A stretch of 64,000 nt of DNA from Hydrogenophaga sp. SL48 (lineage in GTDB: Bacteria; Pseudomonadota; Gammaproteobacteria; Burkholderiales; Burkholderiaceae_C): positions 3,286,001-3,350,000 of the forward strand of contig NZ_CP063400.1 in the NCBI RefSeq assembly GCF_021729865.1. The letters are read 5' to 3'. The notes under the pieces were generated by a model. The model was not told the DNA's origin. It searched no databases and worked only from the letters and a program-made list of their open reading frames with translations. This document shows, one piece after another, positions 17,459 to 25,965 of this stretch (positions are counted from its first letter, which is position 1; each line of letters starts with the position of its first letter). Both the position numbers and the translations under genes were made by a program.

Positions 17459-18037
17459 TCAGATGCCCAGACTGGCGCCGGCGCCCAGCAAGGTCGCCAC
17501 GCCCAGCACCGCGAAGATCGCCGCCGCGATGCCGTGCACCAGTTTCATCGGGATCTTGTTGGCCAGACGGTCGCCCACGAACACCGCGGGCACGTCGGCG
17601 ATCAGCATGCCCAGCGTGGTCCCGATCACCACCAGCACCGGTGTGGCGTAGTGCGCCGCCATCGCGATGGTGGCGATCTGGGTCTTGTCGCCCATTTCGG
17701 CGAGGAAGAAAGTGATCAGCGTGGCGCCGAACACGCCCAGCTTGTGCGCCACCTTCGTTTCTTCTTCCTCGATCTTGTCGGGGATCAGGGTCCAGACCGC
17801 CATGCCGATGAACGAGGCGCCGAGCACCCAGCGCAAGATCTCGGGACTGACTTGCGCCGTGATCCAGGCGCCCAGCGCACCGGCCAGGCCGTGGTTCACG
17901 ATGGTGGCGAGCAGGATGCCCGCGATGATGGGCAGGGGTTTCTTGAAGCGGGCGGCCAGGATGAAGGCCAGCAACTGGGTCTTGTCGCCGATTTCGGCCA
18001 GGGCAACGACACCGGTGGAGACGAGCAGGGATTCCAT
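17459..18037 (-). CDS. TMEM165/Gdt1 (UPF0016) family cation exporter, probably Mn(II)
   Basis: A 192-residue inner-membrane protein with six to seven hydrophobic helices and the duplicated family motif ExGDKTQ, here AEIGDKTQL (about residue 16) and AEMGDKTQI (about residue 115). Bacterial members (MneA type) export manganese, and the upstream yybP-ykoY riboswitch strongly supports that substrate. The start is placed at 18037 (MESLLVSTG); an in-frame ATG at 18052 is possible, and neither has a clear Shine-Dalgarno. Confidence 0.9.
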   Translation of the reverse strand: MESLLVSTGVVALAEIGDKTQLLAFILAARFKKPLPIIAGILLATIVNHGLAGALGAWITAQVSPEILRWVLGASFIGMAVWTLIPDKIEEEETKVAHKLGVFGATLITFFLAEMGDKTQIATIAMAAHYATPVLVVIGTTLGMLIADVPAVFVGDRLANKIPMKLVHGIAAAIFAVLGVATLLGAGASLGI

Positions 18038-18071
18038 GAGGAGGATTTCCATTGGGCCGGTACAAGGACGA

Positions 18072-18116
18072 TTGACCACAACACACCCCCGGCCGCATGC
18101 GGGGCGTTGTGGTCAA
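18072..18116 (-). promoter_or_regulatory. Riboswitch expression-platform hairpin
   Basis: Perfect 11-base inverted arms TTGACCACAAC (minus, 18116-18106) and GTTGTGGTCAA (18082-18072), with a GC-rich inner loop that can itself pair. The 5' arm overlaps the 3' strand of riboswitch helix P1, so the two structures exclude each other. No U-run follows, so the hairpin may act with Rho or by blocking translation, not as a classical intrinsic terminator. Confidence 0.65.
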
Positions 18117-18220
18117 AGGTCTTGCCAGGTTCGGGAACTGTGTGCGCCATGGTCCGGGAGGGACCAAGTGTGTTGACGCAAACCTCTTCAGGGTGAAGAG
18201 CGGCTACTCCCCAATGACCC
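18110..18220 (-). promoter_or_regulatory. yybP-ykoY manganese riboswitch
   Basis: On the minus strand the leader reads GGUCAUUGGGGAGUAGC, a CUCUUC/GAAGAG hairpin, GCGUCAACACAC, a second arm, then GGCAAGACCUUUGACC. The conserved GGGGAGUAGC, GUCAACA and GCAAGACC elements define the yybP-ykoY (Mn2+) aptamer. P1 forms from GGUCA (18219-18215) and UGACC (18115-18111). It precedes a Gdt1-family exporter gene, a known target of this class, so Mn(II) binding should raise exporter synthesis. Confidence 0.88.
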
Positions 18221-18224
18221 CGCG

Positions 18225-18230
18225 ATTGTA
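18225..18230 (-). promoter_or_regulatory. -10 element for the riboswitch transcript
   Basis: Minus-strand TACAAT lies 6-7 bases before the first paired base of P1, so a transcript would begin almost exactly at the aptamer. No good -35 hexamer is seen, and the promoter abuts the 3' end of the upstream gene. Confidence 0.5.
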
Positions 18231-18253
18231 CCCACCGACACCGACGGCCCCGT

Positions 18254-19075
18254 TCAGAGCGGCTGCTGCGCCGCCTCGTCTTCGCGCCACGCCGGCCCGG
18301 CCTTGGCCAGCGCCATCCAGACGTGAAACGGCAGGCGCTCCATCGCGCGGCGCGGCGCTTCTCGGGCGACACGGAGCACACCCTGCTCCACCAGCATCAC
18401 ACCGCACTCGGGCGGAATCTCGTCGGGCGCGCCGATGGGCCGCCCTTTGGCGTCCTGCCCCAGCACGTACCAGCAGGCCCCGGCCATGCCCAGGTAGGCC
18501 GCGCGTTTGGCCGGCTTTTTGAGGTCGCCCAGCAGGTCGGCGCGGTTCACCTTGATCTCGTGCACCACCGGTTGCAGGTAGGCCTCGACCGAGCTGTGGC
18601 GGATGGAAAACACGTCGGGGCAGGCCATGCACCAGGCGTGGTCTGTGGTTGCAGCAGCTTCGCTCAGGTCGTCCCACAGCGGGTTCATTCGGGCCGGCGG
18701 TTCGGCGACCAGCTTCTCTGCATCGGGCTCGCCGACCAGCAGGGCCCGGGGCAACGCCACCCGCAACACAAGCCCGCGCCAGGCCAGGCGCCCGGCCCGG
18801 CCCATGGCCGTGGCCACCTGCTCGACCAGTGTCTCGTGCGGTGATCGCGCGGCCTTGTTGCTGGCGAACACCTGGGCCAGCCGCGCGATGCCCGCGTCAG
18901 TGACGCGCAGGCTGTCGTGCAGCCCGTCCGACGTGCGTCGCTCCACCAGCCCGGCCGCCAGCAGCTCGACCTCGATCTGGTCCTGGCAAGGCCAGCCCGC
19001 CGAGCGGTAGATCTCGCGCAGGCGGCGGTGGTGGAGGCGGCTCCAGGCCGGTGGGGTTGCAGTGTTGTCGGACAT
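18254..19075 (-). CDS. Uncharacterised protein, possible PD-(D/E)XK nuclease fold
   Basis: A 273-residue protein not assigned to a named family. The N-terminal half looks like a winged-helix or DNA-contacting region (RRLREIYRSAG, LHDSLRVTDAGIARLAQVF). The C-terminal half has ACPDVFSIRHSSVEAYLQPVVHEIKVNRADL, where D and the ExK of HEIK could form a PD-(D/E)XK active site. Cysteines WCMACPD precede it. The start at 19075 is chosen because the frame upstream lacks family-like sequence. It is divergent from a nuclease-helicase fusion across 70 bases, suggesting a shared DNA-processing role. The function is not known. Confidence 0.6.
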   Translation of the reverse strand: MSDNTATPPAWSRLHHRRLREIYRSAGWPCQDQIEVELLAAGLVERRTSDGLHDSLRVTDAGIARLAQVFASNKAARSPHETLVEQVATAMGRAGRLAWRGLVLRVALPRALLVGEPDAEKLVAEPPARMNPLWDDLSEAAATTDHAWCMACPDVFSIRHSSVEAYLQPVVHEIKVNRADLLGDLKKPAKRAAYLGMAGACWYVLGQDAKGRPIGAPDEIPPECGVMLVEQGVLRVAREAPRRAMERLPFHVWMALAKAGPAWREDEAAQQPL

Positions 19076-19083
19076 AAAGACTG

Positions 19084-19097
19084 ACTGTATATCCAGT
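19084..19097. promoter_or_regulatory. Short palindrome between the nuclease-like and helicase genes
   Basis: ACTGTATATCCAGT is a 14-base dyad (6 of 7 pairs match) in the 70-base divergent intergenic region. Its half-site resembles half of a LexA box, but the half-sites are too close for the 20-base LexA consensus. It may be a regulator site of another kind. Confidence 0.35.
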
Positions 19098-19145
19098 AAC
19101 ATGCCTGTCAACCCGGGCCCGGCGTGAGGGCCGTCCAGGACCCGC

Positions 19146-21470
19146 TTGAACACGCCCTCCCTTCCCCTGCCAGGCACACCCAGCACCGATCTGCCCATCG
19201 CCGTGGCGGTGCGCACGCTGTGCCATTTCACGGCACGCAGCGGCGACCTCGACCTGCGCTTCACGCCTTCGCCCAGCGGGGTCGAGGGCATTGCCGGGCA
19301 CCAGAGCGTGACGGCGCGGCGCGGCGCGGGCTACCAGCGTGAGTTGCCCCTGAGCGCCCGCTTCGGGGGCCTGACCGTGCAGGGCAGGGCCGACGGGTTC
19401 GACACCGCCGCGCTGCGGCTCGAAGAGATCAAGACCCACCGGGGCGACGCGGGCCGCATTCCCGCCAACCAGCAGGCCCTGCACTGGGCGCAGGCGCAGG
19501 TCTACGGCTGGATGCTGTGCGAGCAGCTCTCGCTGCCTGGCATCGAGCTCGCGCTGGTGTACTTCAACATCGACAGCGCCGAAGAAACCCTGCTCACGCG
19601 CCGCTGCGATGCCGCCACACTGCAGGCCTTTTTCAGCGACCTCTGCACCCGCTACATGGCCTGGGCGCGCAGCGAGCAGGCGCAGCGCCGCGCGCGCGAT
19701 GCGGCGCTCTCTGGGCTGAGCTTCCCCTTCGCCGCGTTCCGCACCGGGCAGCGCGACATGGCCGCCGGGGTCTACCGCGCCCACACCCGTGGCCGGCACC
19801 TGCTGGCACAGGCGCCCACGGGCATCGGCAAGACCATCGCCTCGCTGTTCGGCACCCTGCGCGCCACGCCCGCACAAGGCACGGACAAGGTGTTCTACCT
19901 GACGGCCAAGACCACCGGCCGCCAGCTGGCGCTGGACGCGCTGCAGCGGCTGGGTGCGCCCGTGGCGCTGCCGCTGCGGGTGCTGGAGCGCGTGGCCCGC
20001 GACAAGGCCTGCGAGCACACCGACAAGGCCTGCCACGGCGACGCCTGCCCGCTGGCGCGCGGCTTCTACGACCGCCTGCCGGCCGCCCGCGAAGCCGCCG
20101 CGCGCGCGGGCTGGCTCGACCAGGCGGCGCTGCGCGACATCGCGCTGGCCCACGGCATCTGCCCCTACTACCTCGGCCAGGAAATGCAGCGCTGGTGCGA
20201 CGTGATGGTGGGCGACTACAACCACTTCTTCGACATCGGCGCCCACTGGCACGCGCTCACCCAGGAGCACGCCTGGCGCGTCGCGCTGCTGGTCGACGAG
20301 GCCCACAACCTGATCGACCGCGCGCGCCAGATGCACAGCGCCGCGCTCGACCCCGCCACCTTCCAGCGCCTGCGCCACGACGCACCGCCCCACCTGAAAA
20401 AGCCGATGGACGCGCTGCAGCGGCGGTGGAGCGCCCTGGCCCGCGAGCACGCGGGCGAGCACGAGCTGCTCGACGACGTGCCGGGGGAATGGCTCGCCGC
20501 GCTGCAGACCACCTGCGCCGCGCTCACCGAACACATGGCCCTGCACCCGACCGAGGCGCCCGACAGCCCGCTGCAGCGCTGGACCTTCGACGCGCTGCAT
20601 TTTTTGCGCGTGGCCGAGACCTTTGCCGAGCATTCGCTGTGCGACCTCACCCGCAGCACCGCGCCACAGATCGGCCGAGGCCGCCCGCTGCCCACGGTCT
20701 CGATCCGCAACCTCGTGCCCGGGCCGCTGCTCGCCGACCGCTGGAAAGCCGCCCACAGTGCCACCCTGTTTTCCGCCACGCTCACGCCCATGGACCACGT
20801 GGCCGACATGCTGGGCCTGCCCGAGAACACCGCGCGGATCGACCTGCCTTCGCCCTTTGCGGCGGAGCAGCTTGACGTGCGTGTCGCGCCCTGGATCTCG
20901 ACCCGCTACCACGACCGCAGCGCTTCGCTGGACGCGCTGGTGCGGGTGATCGCCGCCCGGTACACCGAGCGACCGGGCAACTACCTGGCCTTCTTCAGCA
21001 GCTTCGACTACCTGCAACAGGCGCTGGACCGGTTGACGACCCGCCATCCCGGCATGCCGGTGTGGTCGCAGTCGCGTGGCATGGGCGAACCCGAGCGCAC
21101 CGCCTTCATCGGGCGCTTCGTCGAGGGCGGACAGGGCATCGGGTTCGCGGTGCTGGGCGGTGCGTTCGGCGAGGGCATCGACCTGCCCGGCGAGCGCCTG
21201 GTCGGTGCATTCATCGCGACCCTCGGCATGCCGCAGGTCAACGCGGTGAATGAGCAGATGCGCGCGCGGCTGCAGGCGCGCAGCGGACACGGCTACGACG
21301 ACACCTACCTGTTTCCCGGGCTGATGAAGGTGGTGCAGGCCGCCGGGCGCGTGATCCGCAGCGAGCAGGACCGGGGCAGCCTGTGGCTGCTGGACGACCG
21401 CTTCGCGCGGGCCGACGTGCGGCGCCTGTTGCCGACCTGGTGGCGGGTGAAGGTGGCGGCACCTCCCTGA
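19146..21470 (+). CDS. XPD/DinG-type Fe-S DNA helicase with N-terminal Cas4-like nuclease domain
   Basis: A 774-residue superfamily-2 helicase. Residues about 70-115 contain VQGRADGFDT and LEEIKTHRGD, a PD-(D/E)XK (Cas4/RecB-like) nuclease core. The helicase has Walker A APTGIGKTI (about 221), a four-cysteine cluster region (KACEHTDKACHGDACP then HGICPYY) fitting the XPD-type 4Fe-4S domain, DEAHN, SATLTPM and motif VI VIQAAGR-like VVQAAGRVIR. The start is a TTG at 19146, because homologous sequence (AVAVRTLCHF) begins soon after and no ATG precedes it. A role in DNA repair or recombination is inferred. Confidence 0.88.
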   Translation: MNTPSLPLPGTPSTDLPIAVAVRTLCHFTARSGDLDLRFTPSPSGVEGIAGHQSVTARRGAGYQRELPLSARFGGLTVQGRADGFDTAALRLEEIKTHRGDAGRIPANQQALHWAQAQVYGWMLCEQLSLPGIELALVYFNIDSAEETLLTRRCDAATLQAFFSDLCTRYMAWARSEQAQRRARDAALSGLSFPFAAFRTGQRDMAAGVYRAHTRGRHLLAQAPTGIGKTIASLFGTLRATPAQGTDKVFYLTAKTTGRQLALDALQRLGAPVALPLRVLERVARDKACEHTDKACHGDACPLARGFYDRLPAAREAAARAGWLDQAALRDIALAHGICPYYLGQEMQRWCDVMVGDYNHFFDIGAHWHALTQEHAWRVALLVDEAHNLIDRARQMHSAALDPATFQRLRHDAPPHLKKPMDALQRRWSALAREHAGEHELLDDVPGEWLAALQTTCAALTEHMALHPTEAPDSPLQRWTFDALHFLRVAETFAEHSLCDLTRSTAPQIGRGRPLPTVSIRNLVPGPLLADRWKAAHSATLFSATLTPMDHVADMLGLPENTARIDLPSPFAAEQLDVRVAPWISTRYHDRSASLDALVRVIAARYTERPGNYLAFFSSFDYLQQALDRLTTRHPGMPVWSQSRGMGEPERTAFIGRFVEGGQGIGFAVLGGAFGEGIDLPGERLVGAFIATLGMPQVNAVNEQMRARLQARSGHGYDDTYLFPGLMKVVQAAGRVIRSEQDRGSLWLLDDRFARADVRRLLPTWWRVKVAAPP

Positions 21471-21533
21471 AACGCCCTCGAACGACAAGCCATTCGTCCG
21501 CCCTGGGCGCCGTCAAAAGGCCGATGGCCGGCA

Positions 21534-22538
21534 CTAAAGGCCGTACCCGGGCGGGCCGATCTCCACCTCTGCGGGCGCACGCCGCCCGAATCCGTATTGA
21601 ATCGTCTTGATCGTGGCCTGCACGCCGATCACGCCAAGCGCCAGCAAAAAGCGCTTGCGCCTCGAAAAGCCGCTGAAGCGCCTGGCGTGCAACACGGCCG
21701 CGCGCACCGCGTCGCGCGGCAGACTCAGGTACCAGTAATTGACGGCGAGGCCTGGCCCGGGACCTGAAAACACCTGATGCCACATGCCCGCCGGCACATA
21801 CAACAACTGACCAGGACGGATCACACACTCGTATCCCCGTGCACCTGTCCTGCCACCCGCGAATCGATCGACTTCTCCAGCATGAAACCCGGGCGCGATG
21901 GTTTGACGCACCTGGGATCCGTTCAGCAACACCGCCGCCTGGTCATGCGGAAACAGAAGCCACCGCTTGCTGCCGAGCACAACACCATTGAGGTTGTCAA
22001 ACTCGTCGTAGTGCATGCCGCTGCACTGGTTTCCCGGCCCCATCCACAGGTTGCACTGGGCCAGCGCATCCAGTGGCCAATAGGGAGGCGGCGTCAGATC
22101 GCTGGCCAACTCTGGAAGCGAAGCAGGCCAGGTACGCCGGGCCATCATCGCGCCCAGTCCATTGCCCCGCATGACAAGCCCCTGGGTCAGGTACCAGGCG
22201 GGCGGCTGGTCAGAAAACAGGCGCTCCACCAGCTCGCCAAAAGCCACCTCGCGGTAGGCCTCGTGGTAACTCTCCCCATCCACATTGCAGGCATCAAGGT
22301 CCCGGACAAAGGTGTTCCGGTGGCCCGCCGCCGCCGCCAGGTAAGCCGGGTCCGACCAGCGCTGCAAGGCTCGCCACGACTGAGCGCCATCGTTGATGAC
22401 CACCGGCCGCCGAGGGCGCCGATAGTGTTGGTCAAAGTCCTGCACCGACAGGGCATCCACCACGTCGACCGGCTGCAGAGGGGGATCAAACAGCGGTGAG
22501 AACTCGCCAGAAAAATCGTTGGAGACGGGAGCCGGCAT
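21534..22538 (-). CDS. Cupin-like (JmjC-related) Fe(II)/2-oxoglutarate-type protein
   Basis: A 334-residue protein of the Cupin_8/JmjC-like group. The metal-binding HxD is in GMHYDEFDN (about 175-183) and the distal histidine in PAGMWHQVFSG (about 250-260); NLWMGPGNQCSGMHYD and VVLGSKRWLLFPH are typical strands. Members hydroxylate proteins or small molecules, or make modified peptides; the substrate cannot be deduced. It is monocistronic, with GAAAGG before the ATG. The hydrophobic C-terminal segment (FLLALGVIGVQATI) is unusual for a soluble hydroxylase and may anchor it to the membrane. Confidence 0.75.
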   Translation of the reverse strand: MPAPVSNDFSGEFSPLFDPPLQPVDVVDALSVQDFDQHYRRPRRPVVINDGAQSWRALQRWSDPAYLAAAAGHRNTFVRDLDACNVDGESYHEAYREVAFGELVERLFSDQPPAWYLTQGLVMRGNGLGAMMARRTWPASLPELASDLTPPPYWPLDALAQCNLWMGPGNQCSGMHYDEFDNLNGVVLGSKRWLLFPHDQAAVLLNGSQVRQTIAPGFHAGEVDRFAGGRTGARGYECVIRPGQLLYVPAGMWHQVFSGPGPGLAVNYWYLSLPRDAVRAAVLHARRFSGFSRRKRFLLALGVIGVQATIKTIQYGFGRRAPAEVEIGPPGYGL

Positions 22539-22680
22539 GTGTGCCTTTCTGTATCGATACCTGGGTCAACACTGACGGCCCCGGCAGGCCCATCGACCAG
22601 CACGTCAACAGATGTTACGGGAATCTCCCGCTGGACACACCCTGCCAGACACCCACGGTTCGCCTCCGGGGTCGCCGGCA

Positions 22681-23100
22681 TCAGCGGTAGCTGGCCAGGT
22701 GGATGCTGGTCTCGGTGCCGCGGATGCCGCTGATCAGGCGCACGCGCTCCAGCACGTCGGACAGTTCCTTCATCGAGCCCACCTCCAGCTCGGCCAGCAG
22801 GTCCCATCGGCCGTTGGTGTCGTGCAGCGCCGCCACGCCGGGTTCGCCGAGCAGGCTGGCGATCACCAGCCGGGTCTGGTTGCCCTCGACCTGCACGCTC
22901 ATCCAGGCCCTGATGCGCTCGGGCTGCGCCTCGGGTTTCAGGCGCACGGTGTAGCCCACGATCACCTGCGTGTCTTCGAGCTTGCGCAGCCGGTTGGTGA
23001 CCGTCCCGCGCGAGACCTTGAGCTTGTGCGCGAGGTCGGCCACGGAGAGCCGGGCGTCCTGCCGCAGCAGGGCAATGAGTTGCTGGTCGAGCTGGTCCAT
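22681..23100 (-). CDS. Lrp/AsnC family transcriptional regulator
   Basis: A 139-residue Lrp-type regulator: N-terminal winged HTH (MDQLDQQLIALLRQDARLS, then KLKVSRGTVTNRLRKLE as recognition helix) and a C-terminal RAM domain beginning near residue 65. The ATG at 23100 is preferred to an upstream in-frame start because HTH homology begins there. It diverges from the ornithine cyclodeaminase gene, a common arrangement in which the regulator controls arginine/ornithine degradation and itself. Confidence 0.88.
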   Translation of the reverse strand: MDQLDQQLIALLRQDARLSVADLAHKLKVSRGTVTNRLRKLEDTQVIVGYTVRLKPEAQPERIRAWMSVQVEGNQTRLVIASLLGEPGVAALHDTNGRWDLLAELEVGSMKELSDVLERVRLISGIRGTETSIHLASYR

Positions 23101-23126
23101 GGTCAAAACGCCAATCAGAGTTGCCG

Positions 23127-23138
23127 AATTGGCCAATT
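23127..23138. promoter_or_regulatory. Palindromic candidate operator for the Lrp-type regulator
   Basis: AATTGGCCAATT is a perfect 12-base palindrome in the 129-base AT-rich region between the lrp-like gene and ocd, 27 bases from the regulator start. Lrp-family proteins bind such AT-rich dyads. Confidence 0.5.
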
Positions 23139-23229
23139 TTCTGCCATTTATTTACTTTGTTGCCGATTTTCATTGCCACGCCTTCCCGGCAGACTCTTGG
23201 AATCGAATTGCACTCCCCAGGAGACGACC

Positions 23230-24345
23230 ATGAAAAACACCGCCCAGACCCATGCCGTAACCCAACTGACCCAGTTCCGCGACGCCGGCACCCTGTACCT
23301 GAGCGCGCCCGAAGCCGCCGAACTGATCCGCCGCCAGGGCCTGCCGTTTTGCCTGCAGCACATGGCACAACACATCCACGCCGACTTCCTGCGCTGGGCC
23401 GATTTCGACAAGACCGCCCGCGTGGCCGCGCACTCCAAAGACGGCGTGATCGAGCTCATGCCCGTGGCCGACGACCACCGCTACAGCTTCAAGTACGTCA
23501 ACGGCCACCCCGGCAACACGCGTTTCGGCATGTCCACCGTGATGGCCTTCGGCGTGCTGGCCGACGTGGACACCGGCGCCCCGCTGTTCCTGAGTGAGCT
23601 CACACTCACCACCGCGCTGCGCACCGCCGCCATGTCGGCCCTGGCCGCCAAGACCCTGGCCCGGCCCGACAGCCGCGTGATGGCGCTGATCGGCAACGGC
23701 GCGCAGAGCGAGTTCCAGGCCCTGGCCTTCCAGCACCTGGTGGGCATCACCACCCTGCGCGTGTTCGACGTGGACCCCGCCGCCAGCGCCAAGCTGGTGG
23801 CCAACCTGCAAGGCAGCGGACTGGCGATCACGATCTGCCAGAGCACGGCCGACGCGGTCAAAGGCGCGGACATCGTGACCACCGTCACCGCCGACAAGGC
23901 CATGGCCCTGATCCTCACGCCCGAGATGATTCAACCCGGCATGCACCTGAACGCCGTGGGCGGCGACTGCCCGGGCAAGACCGAGCTGCACGGCGACATC
24001 CTCGACGCGGCCAAGGTGTTCGTGGAGTACGAGCCGCAATCGCGCGTGGAAGGCGAGATCCAGCACAAGCCGGCCGACTTCGCCGTGACCGAACTCTGGC
24101 AGGTGCTGCGCGGCGAGCGCGCCGGGCGCGACCACGCACAGCAGGTCACCGTGTTCGACTCGGTGGGCTTCGCGCTCGAAGACTTTTCGGCCCTGCGCTT
24201 CATGATGGACAGCGCGCTGCGCCTGGGCATGGGCGAGCGCATCGCGCTGATCCCGCAACTGGCCGATCCCAAGAATTTGTTCGGCATGCTGAACGCGGCC
24301 GCGCCGGTGGCCTCCATTCAGGCCCCGGTGCGCCTCGTGGCCTGA
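23230..24345 (+). CDS. Ornithine cyclodeaminase
   Basis: A 371-residue member of the ornithine cyclodeaminase/mu-crystallin family, which converts L-ornithine to proline and ammonia using bound NAD. The dinucleotide fold is VMALIGNGAQSEFQALAF (about 155-172), preceded by FMLSTEL-like FLSELTLTTALRTAA; the C-terminal FDSVGFALEDFSALRFM is characteristic. The frame is open far upstream, but translation from 23230 matches the family N-terminus and follows a GAGACGACC leader. The next gene, CtlX, is 19 bases downstream. Confidence 0.92.
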   Translation: MKNTAQTHAVTQLTQFRDAGTLYLSAPEAAELIRRQGLPFCLQHMAQHIHADFLRWADFDKTARVAAHSKDGVIELMPVADDHRYSFKYVNGHPGNTRFGMSTVMAFGVLADVDTGAPLFLSELTLTTALRTAAMSALAAKTLARPDSRVMALIGNGAQSEFQALAFQHLVGITTLRVFDVDPAASAKLVANLQGSGLAITICQSTADAVKGADIVTTVTADKAMALILTPEMIQPGMHLNAVGGDCPGKTELHGDILDAAKVFVEYEPQSRVEGEIQHKPADFAVTELWQVLRGERAGRDHAQQVTVFDSVGFALEDFSALRFMMDSALRLGMGERIALIPQLADPKNLFGMLNAAAPVASIQAPVRLVA

Positions 24346-24364
24346 ACGCCCATCGGGTCAGCGC

Positions 24365-25312
24365 ATGCATTCCTTTGAAACTCCCCTGTCGATCCAGGCC
24401 CCGTCGGCCGTGGTGATGGTGCGGCCCCGCCACTTCACGCCCAACCCGGAGACGGCGGCCGACAACAGCTTCCAGTCGTCTCCAGACCACCCCGCCGATG
24501 AGACCGCGCGGCGCGCATACGACGAAGTGACCCTCGCCGCCGACGCCCTGCGGGAAGCGGGCGTGACGGTTCACCTGTTCGACGACGACGGCCGGCACCA
24601 CACGCCCGACTCGGTGTTCCCCAACAACTGGTTCTCCACCCACCCGGGCGGGCATGTGGCGGTGTACCCCATGTTCAACCCCAGCCGGCGGCGCGAGCGG
24701 CGCAGCGACGTGCTGGAATTCCTGAAGCAGCACTACCGCGTGCAGGACGTGATCGACTATTCAGGCCTCGAACACGACGGCCTGTTTCTCGAAGGCACCG
24801 GCGCCATGGTGCTGGACCATCTGGCGCGCGTGGCCTTCACCGCGCGTTCGAACCGTGCCGACCCAGTGGCGCTGGAGCGCTTCGCCACGCACTTCAACTA
24901 CGAGCCGCTGGTGTTCGACACCGCCGATGCGCAGGGCCAGCCGATCTACCACACCAACGTGCTCATGTGCATCGCCACGCGTTTCGCGCTGGTGGCCCTC
25001 GACGCCATCGTGAGCCCGCAGCGCGCTGCAGAAGTGCGTCAGCGGCTGGAAGAAACCGGGCGCGAAGTGCTGCCGATCACGCTGCGGCAGGTGGCCGACT
25101 TCGCAGGCAATGCGATCGAGCTGTCGACACCACAAGGGCGCGTGCTGGCGCTGTCCGCACGCGCCGCCGCCAGCCTGAACGCCGAGCAGCGCCATTTCAT
25201 CGAACGCTCGGCCCGCCTGCTGCCACTGAACGTGCCGACCATCGAACTGGCGGGCGGCTCGGTGCGTTGCATGCTGGCGGGCGTGCACCTGGCGCCGCGG
25301 CGCGCGGTCTGA
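24365..25312 (+). CDS. CtlX-type arginine deiminase-related hydrolase
   Basis: A 315-residue amidinotransferase/deiminase-fold protein of the group called citrulline utilisation hydrolase (CtlX) or arginine deiminase-related. Motifs are TPDSVFPNNWFSTH (about 79-92), FLEGTGAMVLDHLARVAFTARSNR, HTNVLMCIATRFA with the catalytic histidine, and the cysteine nucleophile in GGSVRCMLAGVHL near the C-terminus. Together with ornithine cyclodeaminase it forms a route from citrulline or an arginine derivative to proline. Confidence 0.85.
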   Translation: MHSFETPLSIQAPSAVVMVRPRHFTPNPETAADNSFQSSPDHPADETARRAYDEVTLAADALREAGVTVHLFDDDGRHHTPDSVFPNNWFSTHPGGHVAVYPMFNPSRRRERRSDVLEFLKQHYRVQDVIDYSGLEHDGLFLEGTGAMVLDHLARVAFTARSNRADPVALERFATHFNYEPLVFDTADAQGQPIYHTNVLMCIATRFALVALDAIVSPQRAAEVRQRLEETGREVLPITLRQVADFAGNAIELSTPQGRVLALSARAAASLNAEQRHFIERSARLLPLNVPTIELAGGSVRCMLAGVHLAPRRAV

Positions 25313-25335
25313 CCGCGCGCAACCCCAGCGGCGAC

Positions 25336-25872
25336 TCAGCCCGCCCAGGCGCCGGGCGCCAGCCCGTCGAGCGTGTATGGCCCGATGGCGGCGCGGATGA
25401 GCCGCAGCGTGGGGTGGCCCACCGCGGCGGTCATGCGCCGCACCTGGCGGTTGCGGCCCTCGCGGATGATGAGTTCGATCCACGCGGTGGGGATGGCCTT
25501 GCGCTCGCGGATGGGCGGGTGGCGCGCCCACACCACCGGGGGCGGCTCCAGCAGGCGCGCCCTGGCGGGCAGCGTGGGGCCGTCGTTGAGCACCACGCCG
25601 CTGCACAGCGCGGCCAGCGCGGCTTCACCGGGGACGCCCTCCACCTGCACCCAGTAGGTTTTCTCCATCTTGAAGCGCGGGTCGGCGATGCGGGCCTGCA
25701 ACCGGCCATCGTCGGTGAGCAGCAGCAGACCCTCGCTGTCGGCATCCAGCCGCCCGGCCACGTACACGCCGGGCAGGTCGATGTGGTCTTTGAGGCCCCG
25801 CCACTTGCCCTCGGCCGTGAACTGGCTCAACACGCCATAGGGTTTGTTGAAGCGGATCAGGCGGGCGGTCAT
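25336..25872 (-). CDS. 23S rRNA pseudouridine synthase, RluE/RsuA family
   Basis: A 178-residue RsuA/RluB/E/F-family enzyme without an S4 domain, as in RluE. The catalytic aspartate is in [18 protein letters not shown] (about residue 43), preceded by the [11 protein letters not shown] motif and followed by KTYWVQVEG and [24 protein letters not shown]. The start at 25872 ([13 protein letters not shown]) fits RluE length. It is convergent with CtlX and not clearly in an operon with it. Confidence 0.88.
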   Translation of the reverse strand: MTARLIRFNKPYGVLSQFTAEGKWRGLKDHIDLPGVYVAGRLDADSEGLLLLTDDGRLQARIADPRFKMEKTYWVQVEGVPGEAALAALCSGVVLNDGPTLPARARLLEPPPVVWARHPPIRERKAIPTAWIELIIREGRNRQVRRMTAAVGHPTLRLIRAAIGPYTLDGLAPGAWAG

Positions 25873-25965
25873 GAGAGGGCTGGGTCGGGGTCGGCGGGGG
25901 ACTGCCGAGCATAGCCGCAGCGCCTGCGCTGGCCCGTATCCAGCGTTTGGCACCGGACAGCGGCC

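Noticed and set aside
19084..19097. LexA box controlling the helicase
   Set aside because: The half-site resembles CTGTATAT, but the dyad is 14 bases and lacks the CTGT-N8-ACAG spacing, so an SOS claim is not supported.
22612..23229. Long N-terminal extension of ornithine cyclodeaminase
   Set aside because: It is antisense to the lrp-like gene and lacks family similarity; the true start is 23230.
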